DNA of 64,000 nucleotides. Origin: Vibrio aestivus (GTDB lineage Bacteria; Pseudomonadota; Gammaproteobacteria; Enterobacterales; Vibrionaceae). The notes below the pieces were generated by a model. That model was not told the origin of the DNA and did not search any database. It saw nothing but the letters and a program-made list of their open reading frames with translations. The stretch is from NCBI GenBank assembly GCA_003263845.1, contig JYJN01000078.1, forward strand, positions 1 to 64,000, in the 5' to 3' direction. Within the stretch, counting starts at the first letter, position 1; each line of letters begins with the position of its first letter. A program made the position numbers and the translations under genes. Shown in pieces: positions 32,991 through 42,547 of the stretch.

Positions 32991-33163
32991 TTTTCCACAG
33001 CTCAAGATCGCAACGGGATCATTGTGAACTTTAATGATCGACATAATAGTTCTTTTAATTCAGTGTCTTATTTGTAGGTTTGGGTTATTTTGCACCCTGT
33101 TTTGTATTTTGTGTAATTTATTATAAACAGACTTATCCACAGAAGAAGGGGCTGAGTGGATAA
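32991..33163. promoter_or_regulatory. Cluster of DnaA-box-like sites upstream of polA
   Basis: TTATCCACA at 33133-33141 is a perfect DnaA box. AGTGGATAA at 33155-33163 (reverse) and TTTTCCACA at 32991-32999 each differ by one base. They lie in the 325-base gap between RyhB and polA, which otherwise shows no gene. DnaA-dependent control of polA is possible but unproven. Confidence 0.5.
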
Positions 33164-33265
33164 CAATTCAGCGTGTTGGTCTTTGTGAGACTTAAAATGG
33201 ATTCAAAGGGTGAGTCATGGCATGCTAAGCGGATAACTTTCTTACTCTGTTTGGATACATAAATT

Positions 33266-36066
33266 ATGGCACGCATTCCGGAGAATCCATTGATACTTAT
33301 CGATGGTTCGTCATACCTTTACCGCGCTTTTCACGCTTACCCTGGCACCATGAGTAATGGTGACATTCCGACCAATGCTGTCTACGGCGTTGTGAACATG
33401 CTTCGCAGCATGATGCGCCAGTTCTCATCCGATCGTATTGCCGTCATTTTTGATGCGAAGGGCAAAACCTTCCGTGATGATATGTATCCAGAATACAAAG
33501 CAAATCGTCCACCCATGCCTGATGATCTGCGTTGTCAGATTGAACCGCTGCACAATGTCATTCGTGCAATGGGTTTACCTTTGATCTCTATTCCCGGCGT
33601 TGAAGCCGATGACGTGATCGGTACATTGGCCGCGGCAGCATCGAAGCAGGGCATGCCAGTATTGATCAGCACTGGCGATAAAGACATGGCACAGCTAGTG
33701 GACGAGAATGTTACCTTGATCAATACAATGACCAATGTCGTGATGGATCGTGAGGGTGTGATTGAGAAGTTTGGTATCCCGCCAGAACTGATCATCGATT
33801 ATCTCGCCTTAATGGGAGATAAAGTCGATAACATTCCGGGTGTCCCTGGAGTGGGCGATAAAACCGCAACAGCACTTTTGCAAGGTATTGGTGGTTTAGA
33901 CAAGCTTTACGATCATCTTGATGATATTGCGCCTTTGGGCTTCCGTGGTTCAAAAACCATGGCCAAGAAGCTGGTGGATAACAAAGAGAATGCGCTACTG
34001 TCCTACGAGCTTGCCACTATCAAGCTTGATGTTGAGCTAGAAGATGCGCCGGAATCGCTTGTTAAAGCTGAACCTAATAAAGATGAGCTGATCAAGCTAT
34101 ATGGCCAACTGGTGTTTAAGTCTTGGTTAAATGAGCTACTAGACGGTGGCACAGGTGTGGTCGAAGCGGATGAGAAGTCAGGCGCTGCTCGCGCATCGGC
34201 CTCATCTTCTTCTGCTTCTACATCAGACATGGATACTTCAGCAGTAACCATTGATCGCAGCCAGTACGAAACGATTCTAGACGAAGCAAGCTTTACCAAG
34301 TGGCTAGATAAGCTGAAAGCCTCTGACGTTTTTGCCTTCGATACCGAAACAGACAGCTAGATTACATGGTGGCAAATCTTGTTGGTGTTTCCTTTGCCAC
34401 TGAAGAAGGGGTAGCGGCATACGTACCTGTAGCTCATGACTACTTGGATGCTCCACAGCAATTGGATCGTGATTGGGTTCTTGCTCAGCTAAAGCCAATT
34501 CTAGAAGATGACAACCAAGCGAAAGTGGGCCAGAACCTTAAGTACGATGCGAGTGTGTTAGCTCGCTACGACATTGAGATGAAAGGCATCAAACACGATA
34601 CTATGCTGGCGTCTTACGTTTATAACAGCGTTGGCGGCAAGCATGATATGGACAGCCTAGCATTGCGCTTCCTTCAACATAGCTGCATTTCATTCGAACA
34701 GATTGCCGGTAAGGGTAAGAAACAGCTGACCTTTAACCAAATCGAACTGGATCAAGCATCACCTTACGCTGCAGAAGATGCCGACGTGACACTTCGCCTT
34801 CACAATCGCATCTACGACAGTATTCAGAAAGATGAGAAACTCGCGCGTATCTACAACGAAGTAGAGATGCCGCTTGTACCTGTGCTCTCACGCATCGAGC
34901 GCACCGGTGTTTTGATTGATGACATGCAGCTTAGTGCTCAATCTCAAGAGATTGCCGTGCGCTTGGATGAGCTAGAAAAGCAGGCTTTTGAGATTGCAGA
35001 GCAAGAGTTCAACATGAACTCGCCAAAACAGCTACAAGCGCTCCTGTTTGAGAAGATGGGGCTACCTGTGATTAAGAAGACGCCTTCTGGTACACCTTCA
35101 ACCAATGAAGAAGTGCTGCAAGAGCTCGCGTTGGATTACCCACTGCCAAAACTTATTTTAGAGTATCGCGGCTTGGCTAAGCTGAAATCGACGTATACCG
35201 ATAAGCTACCGAAGATGATCAACCCTGAAACAGGCCGCGTGCATACGTCGTATCATCAGGGCGTGACAGCAACTGGTCGATTGTCATCAACTGATCCAAA
35301 CCTTCAGAACATCCCAATTCGTAATGAAGAGGGACGACGCATTCGTCAGGCATTTGTTGCGCCTCATGGCTACAAAATTTTGGCTGTCGATTACTCGCAA
35401 ATCGAACTGCGTATTATGGCCCACCTGTCGGGAGACAAAGCGCTATTAGATGCTTTCCAACAAGGTAAAGATATCCACGCAGCCACTGCCGCTGAAATCA
35501 TGGGCACGACGATTGATCAAGTGAGCTCAGAGCAGCGTCGCCGTGCGAAAGCCGTTAACTTCGGTCTTATCTACGGCATGAGTGCGTTTGGTTTGGCGAA
35601 ACAGCTAGGCATTCCGCGTGGAGAAGCTCAGGACTACATGAACAAGTACTTCGAGCGTTACCCTGGTGTAATGCAGTATATGGAAGACACGCGCAGTGCA
35701 GCAGCAGAGTTGGGCTATGTTGAAACTATTTTTGGTCGCCGTTTACACCTCCCTGAAATCAAGTCGCGTAATGGTATGCGTCGTAAAGCAGCTGAGCGAG
35801 CAGCAATTAACGCACCGATGCAAGGTACAGCGGCAGACATTATTAAGAAAGCTATGCTGCTGGTGGATGATTGGATTCAGGCTGAGGGTGATGATCGAGT
35901 AAAACTGCTTATGCAAGTACACGATGAACTGGTATTTGAGGTTCAAGAGTCAGCATTGACCGAAATTGAAAGTAAAGTACAAGAATTGATGGAATCTGCA
36001 GCGCAGCTTGATGTGCCGCTAGTAGCCGAAGCAGGGCATGGTGATAACTGGGATCAGGCGCACTAG
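33266..36066 (+). CDS. polA: DNA polymerase I, frame broken once as sequenced
   Basis: PolA fills gaps, removes RNA primers and repairs DNA. Domains in order are a 5'-nuclease ([42 protein letters not shown]), a 3'-5' exonuclease starting FAFDTETDS, and the polymerase domain with [16 protein letters not shown] (motif A), [21 protein letters not shown] (motif B, part) and [10 protein letters not shown] (motif C). Near 34357 one base is lost after ACAGC, so the frame stops at TAG. Restoring it gives [13 protein letters not shown] and 933 residues. The break is inside the exonuclease's first motif region of an important gene, which argues for an error in the sequence. Confidence 0.95.
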
Positions 36067-36100
36067 CCATTTTTTTAATAAAATGGTCAATTAACTATGA

Positions 36101-36127
36101 GCCAGCGCACAAACGCTGGCTTTTTTT
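36101..36127 (+). terminator. Terminator after polA
   Basis: GCCAGCG, the loop CACAAA and CGCTGGC are followed by seven T. Confidence 0.87.
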
Positions 36128-36241
36128 ATGTGTGAAATAAGTTGGTGCGATTTTTGTTGGATTGTAGGAAAAGGAATAATTTTTGAAAAAAAACTACAAA
36201 ATTGGTTTTCATTTCTGACCAATTGTTGTACATTAATCTGC

Positions 36242-36346
36242 GTAGGGTACAGAGGTAAGATGTTCTATCTTTCAGACCTTTTGTTTCACGTTATTGGATT
36301 AGGCTGATTCAGCCGCCCCAGTCAGTATTTGACTGGGGCGTTTTTT
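36242..36346 (+). ncRNA. spf: Spot 42 small RNA
   Basis: The sequence from GTAGGGTACAGAGGTAAGAT through to the GCCCCAGTC/GACTGGGGC terminator hairpin and T run is nearly identical to E. coli Spot 42. That RNA is a CRP-repressed, Hfq-dependent regulator of secondary carbon metabolism. It lies between polA and engB, the same place as in E. coli. Confidence 0.97.
36260..36307 (+). CDS. spfP: SpfP-type 15-residue peptide within Spot 42
   Basis: ATG at 36260, with AGAGGTAAG upstream, opens MFYLSDLLFHVIGLG and stops at TGA 36307. E. coli Spot 42 encodes the 15-residue SpfP (MFYLSDLLLHVIGFG, from memory), reported to act in the CRP pathway. The length is the same and 13 of 15 residues match. Three of the five changed codons are synonymous and the other two are conservative swaps of Leu and Phe, which points to selection on the peptide. 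Confidence 0.7.
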   Translation: MFYLSDLLFHVIGLG

Positions 36347-36643
36347 CTTGTGGCAAAGAAAATTTTTAATCACATGTTTCGCCACCCAACTTCCCAGTTT
36401 AAACTTCTTCCCAAGATATCGTCTGAGTGACAAATTTGGTAATTTTCTACCAGTCACAGTTCTATTATTTTCTATAGTAAATGAAGCATATATATTAAGA
36501 GTTACGCTATTAAGTGTCTGTTATTACGGATTTTATTGATATTTGCGTTGTGTTCAAAAAATCAACACATTAGGTTGAATATGCATTCAAAGTCGTTGAT
36601 CCTAAGCGAACAATAATAACGATTAATGATTTCTCTCCCGTTT

Positions 36644-36667
36644 CCCCGCTCTAGTAGCGGGGATTTT
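36644..36667 (+). terminator. Orphan terminator, possible end of an unannotated small RNA
   Basis: CCCCGCT, CTAGT and AGCGGGG form a strong hairpin followed by ATTTTCTT. No gene ends here: the 295 bases from the Spot 42 terminator hold no convincing frame, and engB runs toward it on the other strand with its own terminator at 36746. A short transcript starting somewhere in 36480-36600 would explain it. Confidence 0.5.
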
Positions 36668-36745
36668 CTTATTAAGCGCAAGTTCTTGCGTGAGTTATAT
36701 CTCTTACTGGTTTATAGACTGACTATTCTTATAGGCGGCAGAAAC

Positions 36746-36775
36746 GAAAACGCCCCACGATCATCGTGAGGCGCT
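36746..36775 (-). terminator. Terminator after engB
   Basis: Read on the minus strand, GCGCCTCACGA and TCGTGGGGCG pair and are followed by TTTTC. It starts directly after the engB stop. Confidence 0.75.
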
Positions 36776-37492
36776 TTAGTAATGGACAGATAACAAGAGG
36801 CTACTCTTGCTATCGTCTTCGATGTGTTGTTGGCTTTCTAGTTCGTCTGCTTCTAATTCTGCATCAAGCTCATCTGCAATGGTTTCGAAAGCAGGGGCAA
36901 ACCAGCCGTCTAGTCGGCTACGCAGAACGTCAACACCAATCCCTTTTAATGAAGAGAAGGCATCAACCTTAACGTCGCCACCGAATCCTTTCGCTTCTTC
37001 ACGAATCTTCAGAAGCGTTGCTTTACGCGCGCCACTTTTCAGTTTGTCTGCTTTGGTCAGTAATACTTGAACTGGAATGTTGCAGTCTACCGCCCAGTAG
37101 ATCAGTTGCTGGTCGAGATCTTTCATCGGGTGGCGAATATCCATTAATACCACCAAGCCCTTTAAACATTTACGCTTTTGCAGGTATTCACCCAGTGACT
37201 TTTGCCACTTCTTCTTCATCTCAAGTGGAACTTGAGCAAAGCCATATCCTGGTAAATCGACAATATGGCAGCCTTCATCCACTTTAAATAAGTTAATAAG
37301 CTGAGTACGACCTGGAGTTTTACTCGTCTTTGCTAAACTTCTTTGATTAGTCAATCGGTTTAAAGAACTCGACTTACCGGCGTTGGAGCGTCCTGCAAAC
37401 GCAATTTCGATTCCTTCGTCTTCAGGTAGATGACGAATGTCTGGCGCACTGGTAATGAAATGCGTGTTTTGATAATGAATTTTTACGCTCAC
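36776..37492 (-). CDS. engB: Ribosome biogenesis GTPase EngB/YsxC (YihA)
   Basis: EngB is an essential TRAFAC GTPase for assembly of the large ribosomal subunit. The P-loop GRSNAGKSS is at residues 34-42, the switch region [11 protein letters not shown] and G3 DLPGYGFA follow, and G4 is LTKADKL. GTG at 37492 is chosen because GGAG lies 8 bases upstream; an in-frame ATG at 37504 would remove that spacing. The C-terminus has an unusual acidic tail ([20 protein letters not shown]) beyond the core. The gene is divergent from cytochrome c4. Confidence 0.94.
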   Translation of the reverse strand: MSVKIHYQNTHFITSAPDIRHLPEDEGIEIAFAGRSNAGKSSSLNRLTNQRSLAKTSKTPGRTQLINLFKVDEGCHIVDLPGYGFAQVPLEMKKKWQKSLGEYLQKRKCLKGLVVLMDIRHPMKDLDQQLIYWAVDCNIPVQVLLTKADKLKSGARKATLLKIREEAKGFGGDVKVDAFSSLKGIGVDVLRSRLDGWFAPAFETIADELDAELEADELESQQHIEDDSKSSLLLSVHY

Positions 37493-37640
37493 TGTTAACT
37501 CCATCTCGACTTTGTGTAGTCGATTGATTACTTTTTTGTGAAATTGTGTAAAATAACCGTGCTCGGCATAGGGTCGCCTATTGTATCACGACTGGATACA
37601 GCAAGTGATACTGGAAGCTTGATAATTATAATGGAATGTC

Positions 37641-38258
37641 ATGAAGAAATTAGCGCTAATCTTGAGTCTTTTAGCCAGCTGCTCCGTGTGGGCGCAAGGT
37701 AATATAGAAGCTGGTAAAGCAAAATCCTTAACTTGTGCTGCCTGCCATGGTGCAGACGGTAACAGTCAACTCGCCATTTACCCAAGCATTGCGGGTCAAC
37801 ATGCGAAGTACATTGAAAAGCAATTAAAAGATTTTAAACTCGGAATGACGAGTGGCGGCAAACAAGGCCGCGTCGATCCTGTGATGGGTGGTATGGCTAT
37901 GCCGCTATCAGAACAGGATATGGCAGATCTTGCTGCGTATTATGCTTCGGTTCCGCTCGCACCAAACTCCACGCCTGAAAATGTGGTAGAGCAAGGTAAA
38001 ATCTTGTACAACGCTGGTGATGCAGAGCGAGGCCTAACGGCTTGTATCGCTTGTCATGGCCCTCGTGGTAACGGTACTGAGCTATCTGGTTTCCCGAAAA
38101 TCTCGGGTCAAGGTGCTGAGTACATCAAGGCGCAGCTAGAGAAATTCCGTGATGGAAGCCGTGCCAACGACATGAACGCTATGATGCGTGACGTCGCGAA
38201 GATTCTTACGGATGAAGATATCGATACTTTATCTAAATACGTTGGCGGCCTGCACTAA
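37641..38258 (+). CDS. Dihaem cytochrome c4
   Basis: The 205-residue protein has a cleavable signal peptide (LALILSLLASCSVWA, cut before QGN) and two class I cytochrome c domains with haem sites C32-AA-C35-H36 and C135-IA-C138-H139. The second domain ends with NAMMRDVAKILTDEDI; axial methionines are expected in the GGMAMPLS and MNAMMRDV stretches. In the periplasm it carries electrons from the bc1 complex to cbb3-type oxidases. Its terminator follows at 38311. Confidence 0.95.
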   Translation: MKKLALILSLLASCSVWAQGNIEAGKAKSLTCAACHGADGNSQLAIYPSIAGQHAKYIEKQLKDFKLGMTSGGKQGRVDPVMGGMAMPLSEQDMADLAAYYASVPLAPNSTPENVVEQGKILYNAGDAERGLTACIACHGPRGNGTELSGFPKISGQGAEYIKAQLEKFRDGSRANDMNAMMRDVAKILTDEDIDTLSKYVGGLH

Positions 38259-38310
38259 TCAATCCCTATACTAAGAAATCATAAAAAACGTTCGAGCACT
38301 GTTTTACCGA

Positions 38311-38339
38311 AATGCCTCAGCTACTGCTGGGGCATTTTT
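38311..38339 (+). terminator. Terminator after cytochrome c4
   Basis: AATGCCTCAG, CTACTG and CTGGGGCATTTTT form the hairpin and T run. Confidence 0.83.
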
Positions 38340-38549
38340 GGTTTGAATATAGTGTGATTTGTACCCGTATTGAGTGCGTCAGCGAGATCGCCAGTTGGCG
38401 ATGAGCCTTGTAAGATATTTGCCATACTTGCGTCATCAAACTTTACCCTACTGTTTATAACCTGCTGTCTTTTAGATAGTTATTTGTTCTAGTGCTGAAT
38501 GAATGAAAATAATCGAAATAGCACCATTGTTTCATTTCTAAGAGTGGGT

Positions 38550-38898
38550 AAAGTACACCCATCGGCAGGAGCTGATAACGGATTTAAGACCAAGACGGTC
38601 TCCATGGATGCAAGTTAGGATGACTTGGCAGATAAGATGGAATAGATAGGTAGGAAGCCTATTCGATATGGATGGTCAATTTGTCTAAAGGTTAAGACAT
38701 CAGAAACGGACCAGGCTTAGGAAGAGCAGTGGACAGGACGTTAAACGGAAAGCCAAAACTCATCAGGATGGTGAAAAATAACACTTGGCAGGGAAAGCTC
38801 TAAAAACAAATGGAATATTGATGCACTGCTTTGAGTGCAACACAGTTTCGCCAGTTGATGGCATTTGGAAAGCGATGAGATAACTCATCGCTTTTTTT
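38550..38898 (+). ncRNA. CsrB/CsrC-family RNA that sequesters CsrA
   Basis: The stretch has no frame but contains 16 GGA trinucleotides, many as AGGA or CAGGA in short hairpin loops. It ends in AAAGCGATGAG/CTCATCGCTTTTTTT (38869-38898). That is the hallmark of CsrB/CsrC RNAs, which bind many CsrA dimers and relieve CsrA repression. E. coli csrC sits at the same place, between yihA and yihI, so this is probably its positional counterpart. The 5' end is approximate. The gap from 38340 to here shows nothing else. Confidence 0.85.
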
Positions 38899-39065
38899 AT
38901 ATCTACAGTTTGGAAAAGGCTTAATCGACTTGGCTTGCAAGGATCTGAGTAGTAAAGCTGGCCACTTGGCACTTTTTTTTCAAATATGGTGATAAATTAC
39001 ACAATTTCGCTCCACTACCTAGGCAGTTTCTGGTATGTTTCGCATCCCTGTTTGAGGTTCAAAGC

Positions 39066-39707
39066 ATGCACAACTGCCCTTTATGTCACAATCTAGATAC
39101 GCTTCACTATCATAGTGATAAGCGTCGCGATTATTTGCAGTGTTCACAATGCCATCTGGTATTTGTCGATCCACAGCAAAGGTTGGATGCAGAAGCAGAG
39201 AAGGCACACTATGATCTGCACGAAAATGATCCTAGTGACCAAGGTTATCGTCGATTTTTATCGCGAATTGCCGACCCAATACTGCAGCGAGTTGAACCTC
39301 AATCCAACGGGTTAGATTTTGGTTGTGGCCCAGGTCCAACGCTCTCTTTAATGTTAGAAGAGCAGGGGCACAACATGAAACTGTACGACATCTACTATCA
39401 TCCGAATCGGTCGGTGCTAGAGTGTCAGTACGATTTTGTGACTGCTACAGAAGTGATAGAGCACCTCTATCACCCAGATGAAGTGTGGCAGCAATGGTTG
39501 AATTTAGTTAAGCCGGGTGGCTGGATTGGTCTTATGACCAAGATGGTCATTGATAAAGAAGCGTTTGCAACTTGGCACTACAAGAATGACGTCACTCACG
39601 TTGTATTCTTTAGCCGTCAAACGTTTGAGTATTTGGCAGAGCGGGATAAGCTCCAACTAGAATTTGTAGGCAATGATGTAATTTTGCTGAGGAAGCTCCA
39701 AAAATGA
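39066..39707 (+). CDS. SAM-dependent methyltransferase with N-terminal zinc ribbon
   Basis: The 213-residue protein begins with CPLC and CSQC pairs (residues 4-7 and 26-29), a probable zinc ribbon. It is followed by a class I methyltransferase core with the SAM loop LDFGCGPGPTLSLMLEEQG and the downstream FVTATEVIEHLYHPDEV and LVKPGGWIGLMT. The target is unknown. Its stop overlaps the yihI start by 4 bases, so the two are probably cotranslated, which hints at a link to ribosome assembly. Confidence 0.85.
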   Translation: MHNCPLCHNLDTLHYHSDKRRDYLQCSQCHLVFVDPQQRLDAEAEKAHYDLHENDPSDQGYRRFLSRIADPILQRVEPQSNGLDFGCGPGPTLSLMLEEQGHNMKLYDIYYHPNRSVLECQYDFVTATEVIEHLYHPDEVWQQWLNLVKPGGWIGLMTKMVIDKEAFATWHYKNDVTHVVFFSRQTFEYLAERDKLQLEFVGNDVILLRKLQK

Positions 39708-40273
39708 GTCGTAGTAAGAAATCAAGAAAACCAAGTTCGTTAAGACAAGACGAAGTCGTCGTTACACGTAATCGCACCGAATCGGATGTTGAAGGCCGCT
39801 TACGCAAGCGTTTGAAAAAGCGCAAAGGTCTTAAAACCGGTAACCGTAATTCAGAAGCTAATGGGCAGAAACTTCGCCAAGAGCAGCAAAAACGTGATCC
39901 ACGTTTAGGCAGTAAGAAGAAAATTCCTCTTATCGTTGAAGCTAAGAAAAAACCAACTAAGCAAGAGCGTCGAATCTCAGCAGAAAAAGAACTTGAGATG
40001 CTTGAGAACGATGCACAACTGAATGTTCTGTTGGATCGTCTAGATAACGGCGACAACCTAGGTGCTGGTCTACAAAAATACGTAGACGAGAAGTTAGATC
40101 GTATTGAAGTTCTAATGAAACAGTTAGGTTTGTACGAAGAAGAGCCAGAAGAGATCGAAGAAGAAGTCTTCGAAGAGCCTGCACCAAAAGCAAAGAAAGC
40201 GAAAGCACCAGCGTCTGATGATGAGCTGCTTTCTCAGTTTGAAGGCTTAGATCTTAACGAGTTTAAAGAGTAA
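39704..40273 (+). CDS. yihI: Der GTPase-activating protein YihI
   Basis: YihI stimulates the GTPase Der (EngA) and so tunes late ribosome assembly. The 189-residue product has the family features: a very basic N-terminus (SRSKKSRKPSSLRQD, RLRKRLKKRKGLKTG), the conserved KKPTKQERRISAEKELEMLEND, and an acidic C-terminus (EEPEEIEEEVFEEP) ending DLNEFKE. It lies 8 bases before the DUF2489-like gene. Confidence 0.94.
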   Translation: MSRSKKSRKPSSLRQDEVVVTRNRTESDVEGRLRKRLKKRKGLKTGNRNSEANGQKLRQEQQKRDPRLGSKKKIPLIVEAKKKPTKQERRISAEKELEMLENDAQLNVLLDRLDNGDNLGAGLQKYVDEKLDRIEVLMKQLGLYEEEPEEIEEEVFEEPAPKAKKAKAPASDDELLSQFEGLDLNEFKE

Positions 40274-40280
40274 CTAGACA

Positions 40281-40769
40281 ATGAATGTAACCGTATTGGC
40301 AGTATTGGGTGTCCTTATCATCCTTGGGCTTGCTACATACGCAGGTTACCTTCTGCTCCAAGTTAAGAAGCAAAAGGAATTGCAACTGCGTCATCAAGCT
40401 TTAGCGATTGAAAAGCGCAACTCAAACATTTTTGAGAACGTGCATACCTTGTGTCTTGCGGGTATCCAAGGCCAGTGTGACCTGTCTGAGATCAGCATCC
40501 GTGTATACAACATCATGGATTATGTTCAAGGTGAGGCGCGCGTGGATTTTGATGAAACCTACCCAGCAACGGCTGAGTTATTCCACATCGTTAAAGATAT
40601 GGCTCGCGGTGAAGAGCGCCAGAAGCTTGAAAAGCGCGATCGCATGAAGCAAAACCTAGAGCGACATAAAGCAGAAACTCGCTTGAATGACGCTATCGTA
40701 GAAGAACTTAAACGTCTTCAAGAAACAGTAAAGCTACTGAATAATCAGATTAATATTCAGATGATGTAA
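40281..40769 (+). CDS. DUF2489-like membrane-anchored protein
   Basis: The 162-residue protein has one N-terminal membrane helix (VLAVLGVLIILGLATYAGYLLL) and then a cytoplasmic helical, charged region containing LCLAGIQGQCDLSEISIRVYNIMDYV. It ends in a likely coiled coil (RLQETVKLLNNQINIQMM). The length and layout fit DUF2489 proteins that lie between yihI and hemN in gammaproteobacteria. The function is unknown. Confidence 0.8.
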   Translation: MNVTVLAVLGVLIILGLATYAGYLLLQVKKQKELQLRHQALAIEKRNSNIFENVHTLCLAGIQGQCDLSEISIRVYNIMDYVQGEARVDFDETYPATAELFHIVKDMARGEERQKLEKRDRMKQNLERHKAETRLNDAIVEELKRLQETVKLLNNQINIQMM

Positions 40770-40938
40770 AGACTAGGCGGTTCATTGGTTTGCTCTTTAA
40801 GAGGGCTCCATAAGTGATCCGCTTAGCAGATATACAGTTAAGTTAATAAAAAGCGCAAAGGTGGCCGAATTACGCTGTTGTCATATGGCAAAATAGCCCC
40901 TGAAAGCGTTTAGAGACACAACACAACGGAAAACCACC

Positions 40939-42326
40939 ATGTCGCAGTCAGTCATACCTAGTGAGCAAATCGTGTGGGATCAGGCGATCCTAGATAAGTA
41001 CAATTATTCTGGGCCACGTTATACGTCTTACCCAACCGCACTAGAGTTTCATGAGGCATTTACCATTGCTGACTATGATATGGCGTGTACGCAGTATGAA
41101 GAGCGTCCGTTGTCTCTCTATGTCCATATTCCTTTCTGTCACAAGCTTTGCTACTACTGTGGTTGTAATAAAGTCATTACTCGTCACTCCCACAAGGCGG
41201 ATGAGTATCTTGATGTCATTGAACATGAAATTCGCCAACGTGCATCTTTACTGCCAGGCGTCGAGTAACTCAACTTCACTTTGGTGGTGGTACACCAACA
41301 TTCTTAAATGAGCACCAAATCAGCCGTTTGATGGCGATTCTGCGTGGTGAGTTTCAGTTTGAAGTGGATTCAGAAATCAGCATTGAAGTTGATCCGCGTG
41401 AAATTGAGTTAGATATGCTGGATCACCTGCGCAGTGAAGGCTTTAATCGCCTAAGTATTGGTGTGCAAGATTTCAATAAAGAAGTTCAGAAGTTGGTTAA
41501 TCGCGAGCAAGATGAAGACTTCATTATTGCAATGGTTAAGCGTGCCAAAGATTTGGGTTTCCGCTCAACCAATCTTGACCTGATTTACGGCTTGCCAAAG
41601 CAAACCAAAGATTCGTTTGCTGATACGCTTTCTCAAGTTCTAGAGATGCAGCCGGGTCGTTTGTCAGTGTTTAACTACGCCCACATGCCGCAGCTATTTG
41701 CCGCCCAGCGTAAGATTAAAGATGAAGATTTGCCTGAACCACAAGAGAAGATGGCGATTCTGCAAGACACCATTGCAACCCTTACAGGTGCAGGCTACCA
41801 GTTTATCGGCATGGACCACTTTGCATTGCCAGATGATGAGCTGGCTGTAGCGCAGCGTGAAGGCGTGCTGCACCGCAACTTCCAAGGTTACACTACTCAA
41901 GGTGAGTGTGATTTGGTGGGTTTCGGTGTCTCTGCTATTTCAATGATTGGCGATGCTTACGCACAAAACCAAAAAGAGTTGAAGAAGTACTACGCGCAAG
42001 TCAATGAAGAACGCCATGCTCTGTGGCGTGGTGTGGCACTTGATAGTGACGACTTACTTCGTCGAGAAGTCATCAAGCAGTTAATCTGTAACTTTAAGCT
42101 CGACAAGACGATGATTGAGTCTGAATTTAAAGTGGTATTTAATCAGTACTTCAAAGAAGACTTAGAACTTCTACAAACCTTCATTAATGATGACTTAGTG
42201 GAAGTTGATGACAAAGAGATCCGCGTGACTCTACGTGGCCGCCTGTTGATTCGCAACATTTGTATGTGTTTCGATAAATATCTACGTGATAAGGCAAGGC
42301 AACAGCAGTTCTCTCGCGTCATCTAA
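40939..42326 (+). CDS. hemN: Oxygen-independent coproporphyrinogen III oxidase HemN, frame broken once as sequenced
   Basis: HemN is a radical SAM enzyme that decarboxylates coproporphyrinogen III without oxygen. The cluster motif is C67-x3-C71-x2-C74-x-C76 in IPFCHKLCYYCGCNK. GGGTPTFL, FNRLSIGVQDF and the C-terminal HemN domain (RREVIKQLICNFKLD) follow. One base is lost near 41259. With a C after CCAGGC the protein reads LPGRRVTQLHFGGGTPTF and has 462 residues. As written it would stop at 109 residues. Confidence 0.94.
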
Positions 42327-42341
42327 AATTATTGTTATATT

Positions 42342-42460
42342 TGAAGTCATTGCGTTGTTGTCTGTACAACCTCCCCGGATCGCCGGCCGTCCCAATCACA
42401 TAGCGGACTATGCTCATGGGAATGAGGTTGTTTGACGCCTAGCTCTGGCTCCAACTATTT
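42342..42460. repeat. Structured intergenic repeat, possibly a degenerate MITE
   Basis: Between hemN and the shared terminator lies a GC-richer block. It has CAACCTC/GAGGTTG arms around CATAGCGGACTATG, and weakly inverted outer ends (ATTTGAAGTCATT and AACTATTTAAA). It resembles a repeat I recall from other Vibrio genomes, but only one copy is in this window. Confidence 0.4.
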
Positions 42461-42480
42461 AAAAAATTCGATATTGATAG

Positions 42481-42514
42481 AAAAGCCACCGTTTTTACCT
42501 AAAGCGGTGGCTTT
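42481..42514. terminator. Terminator shared by hemN and ilvY
   Basis: AAAAGCCACCG and CGGTGGCTTT form a stem with a 13-base loop between the two convergent genes. Confidence 0.8.
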
Positions 42515-42547
42515 GTTGTATCTAAACCTTTCTAGGGTGCGATATAT

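Noticed and set aside
33266..36066. True pseudogenisation of polA, ubiB and hemN
   Set aside because: All domains and motifs are intact, each break is a single base, and many breaks share one context. An error in the sequence explains this better than decay.
36281..36296. A parS-like string TTGTTTCACGTTATTG in Spot 42
   Set aside because: Only the left half matches; the right half lacks GTGAAAC.
36348..36539. A rightward 63-codon frame directly after Spot 42
   Set aside because: It begins inside the terminator tail of Spot 42, lacks a ribosome site and has an unlikely composition.
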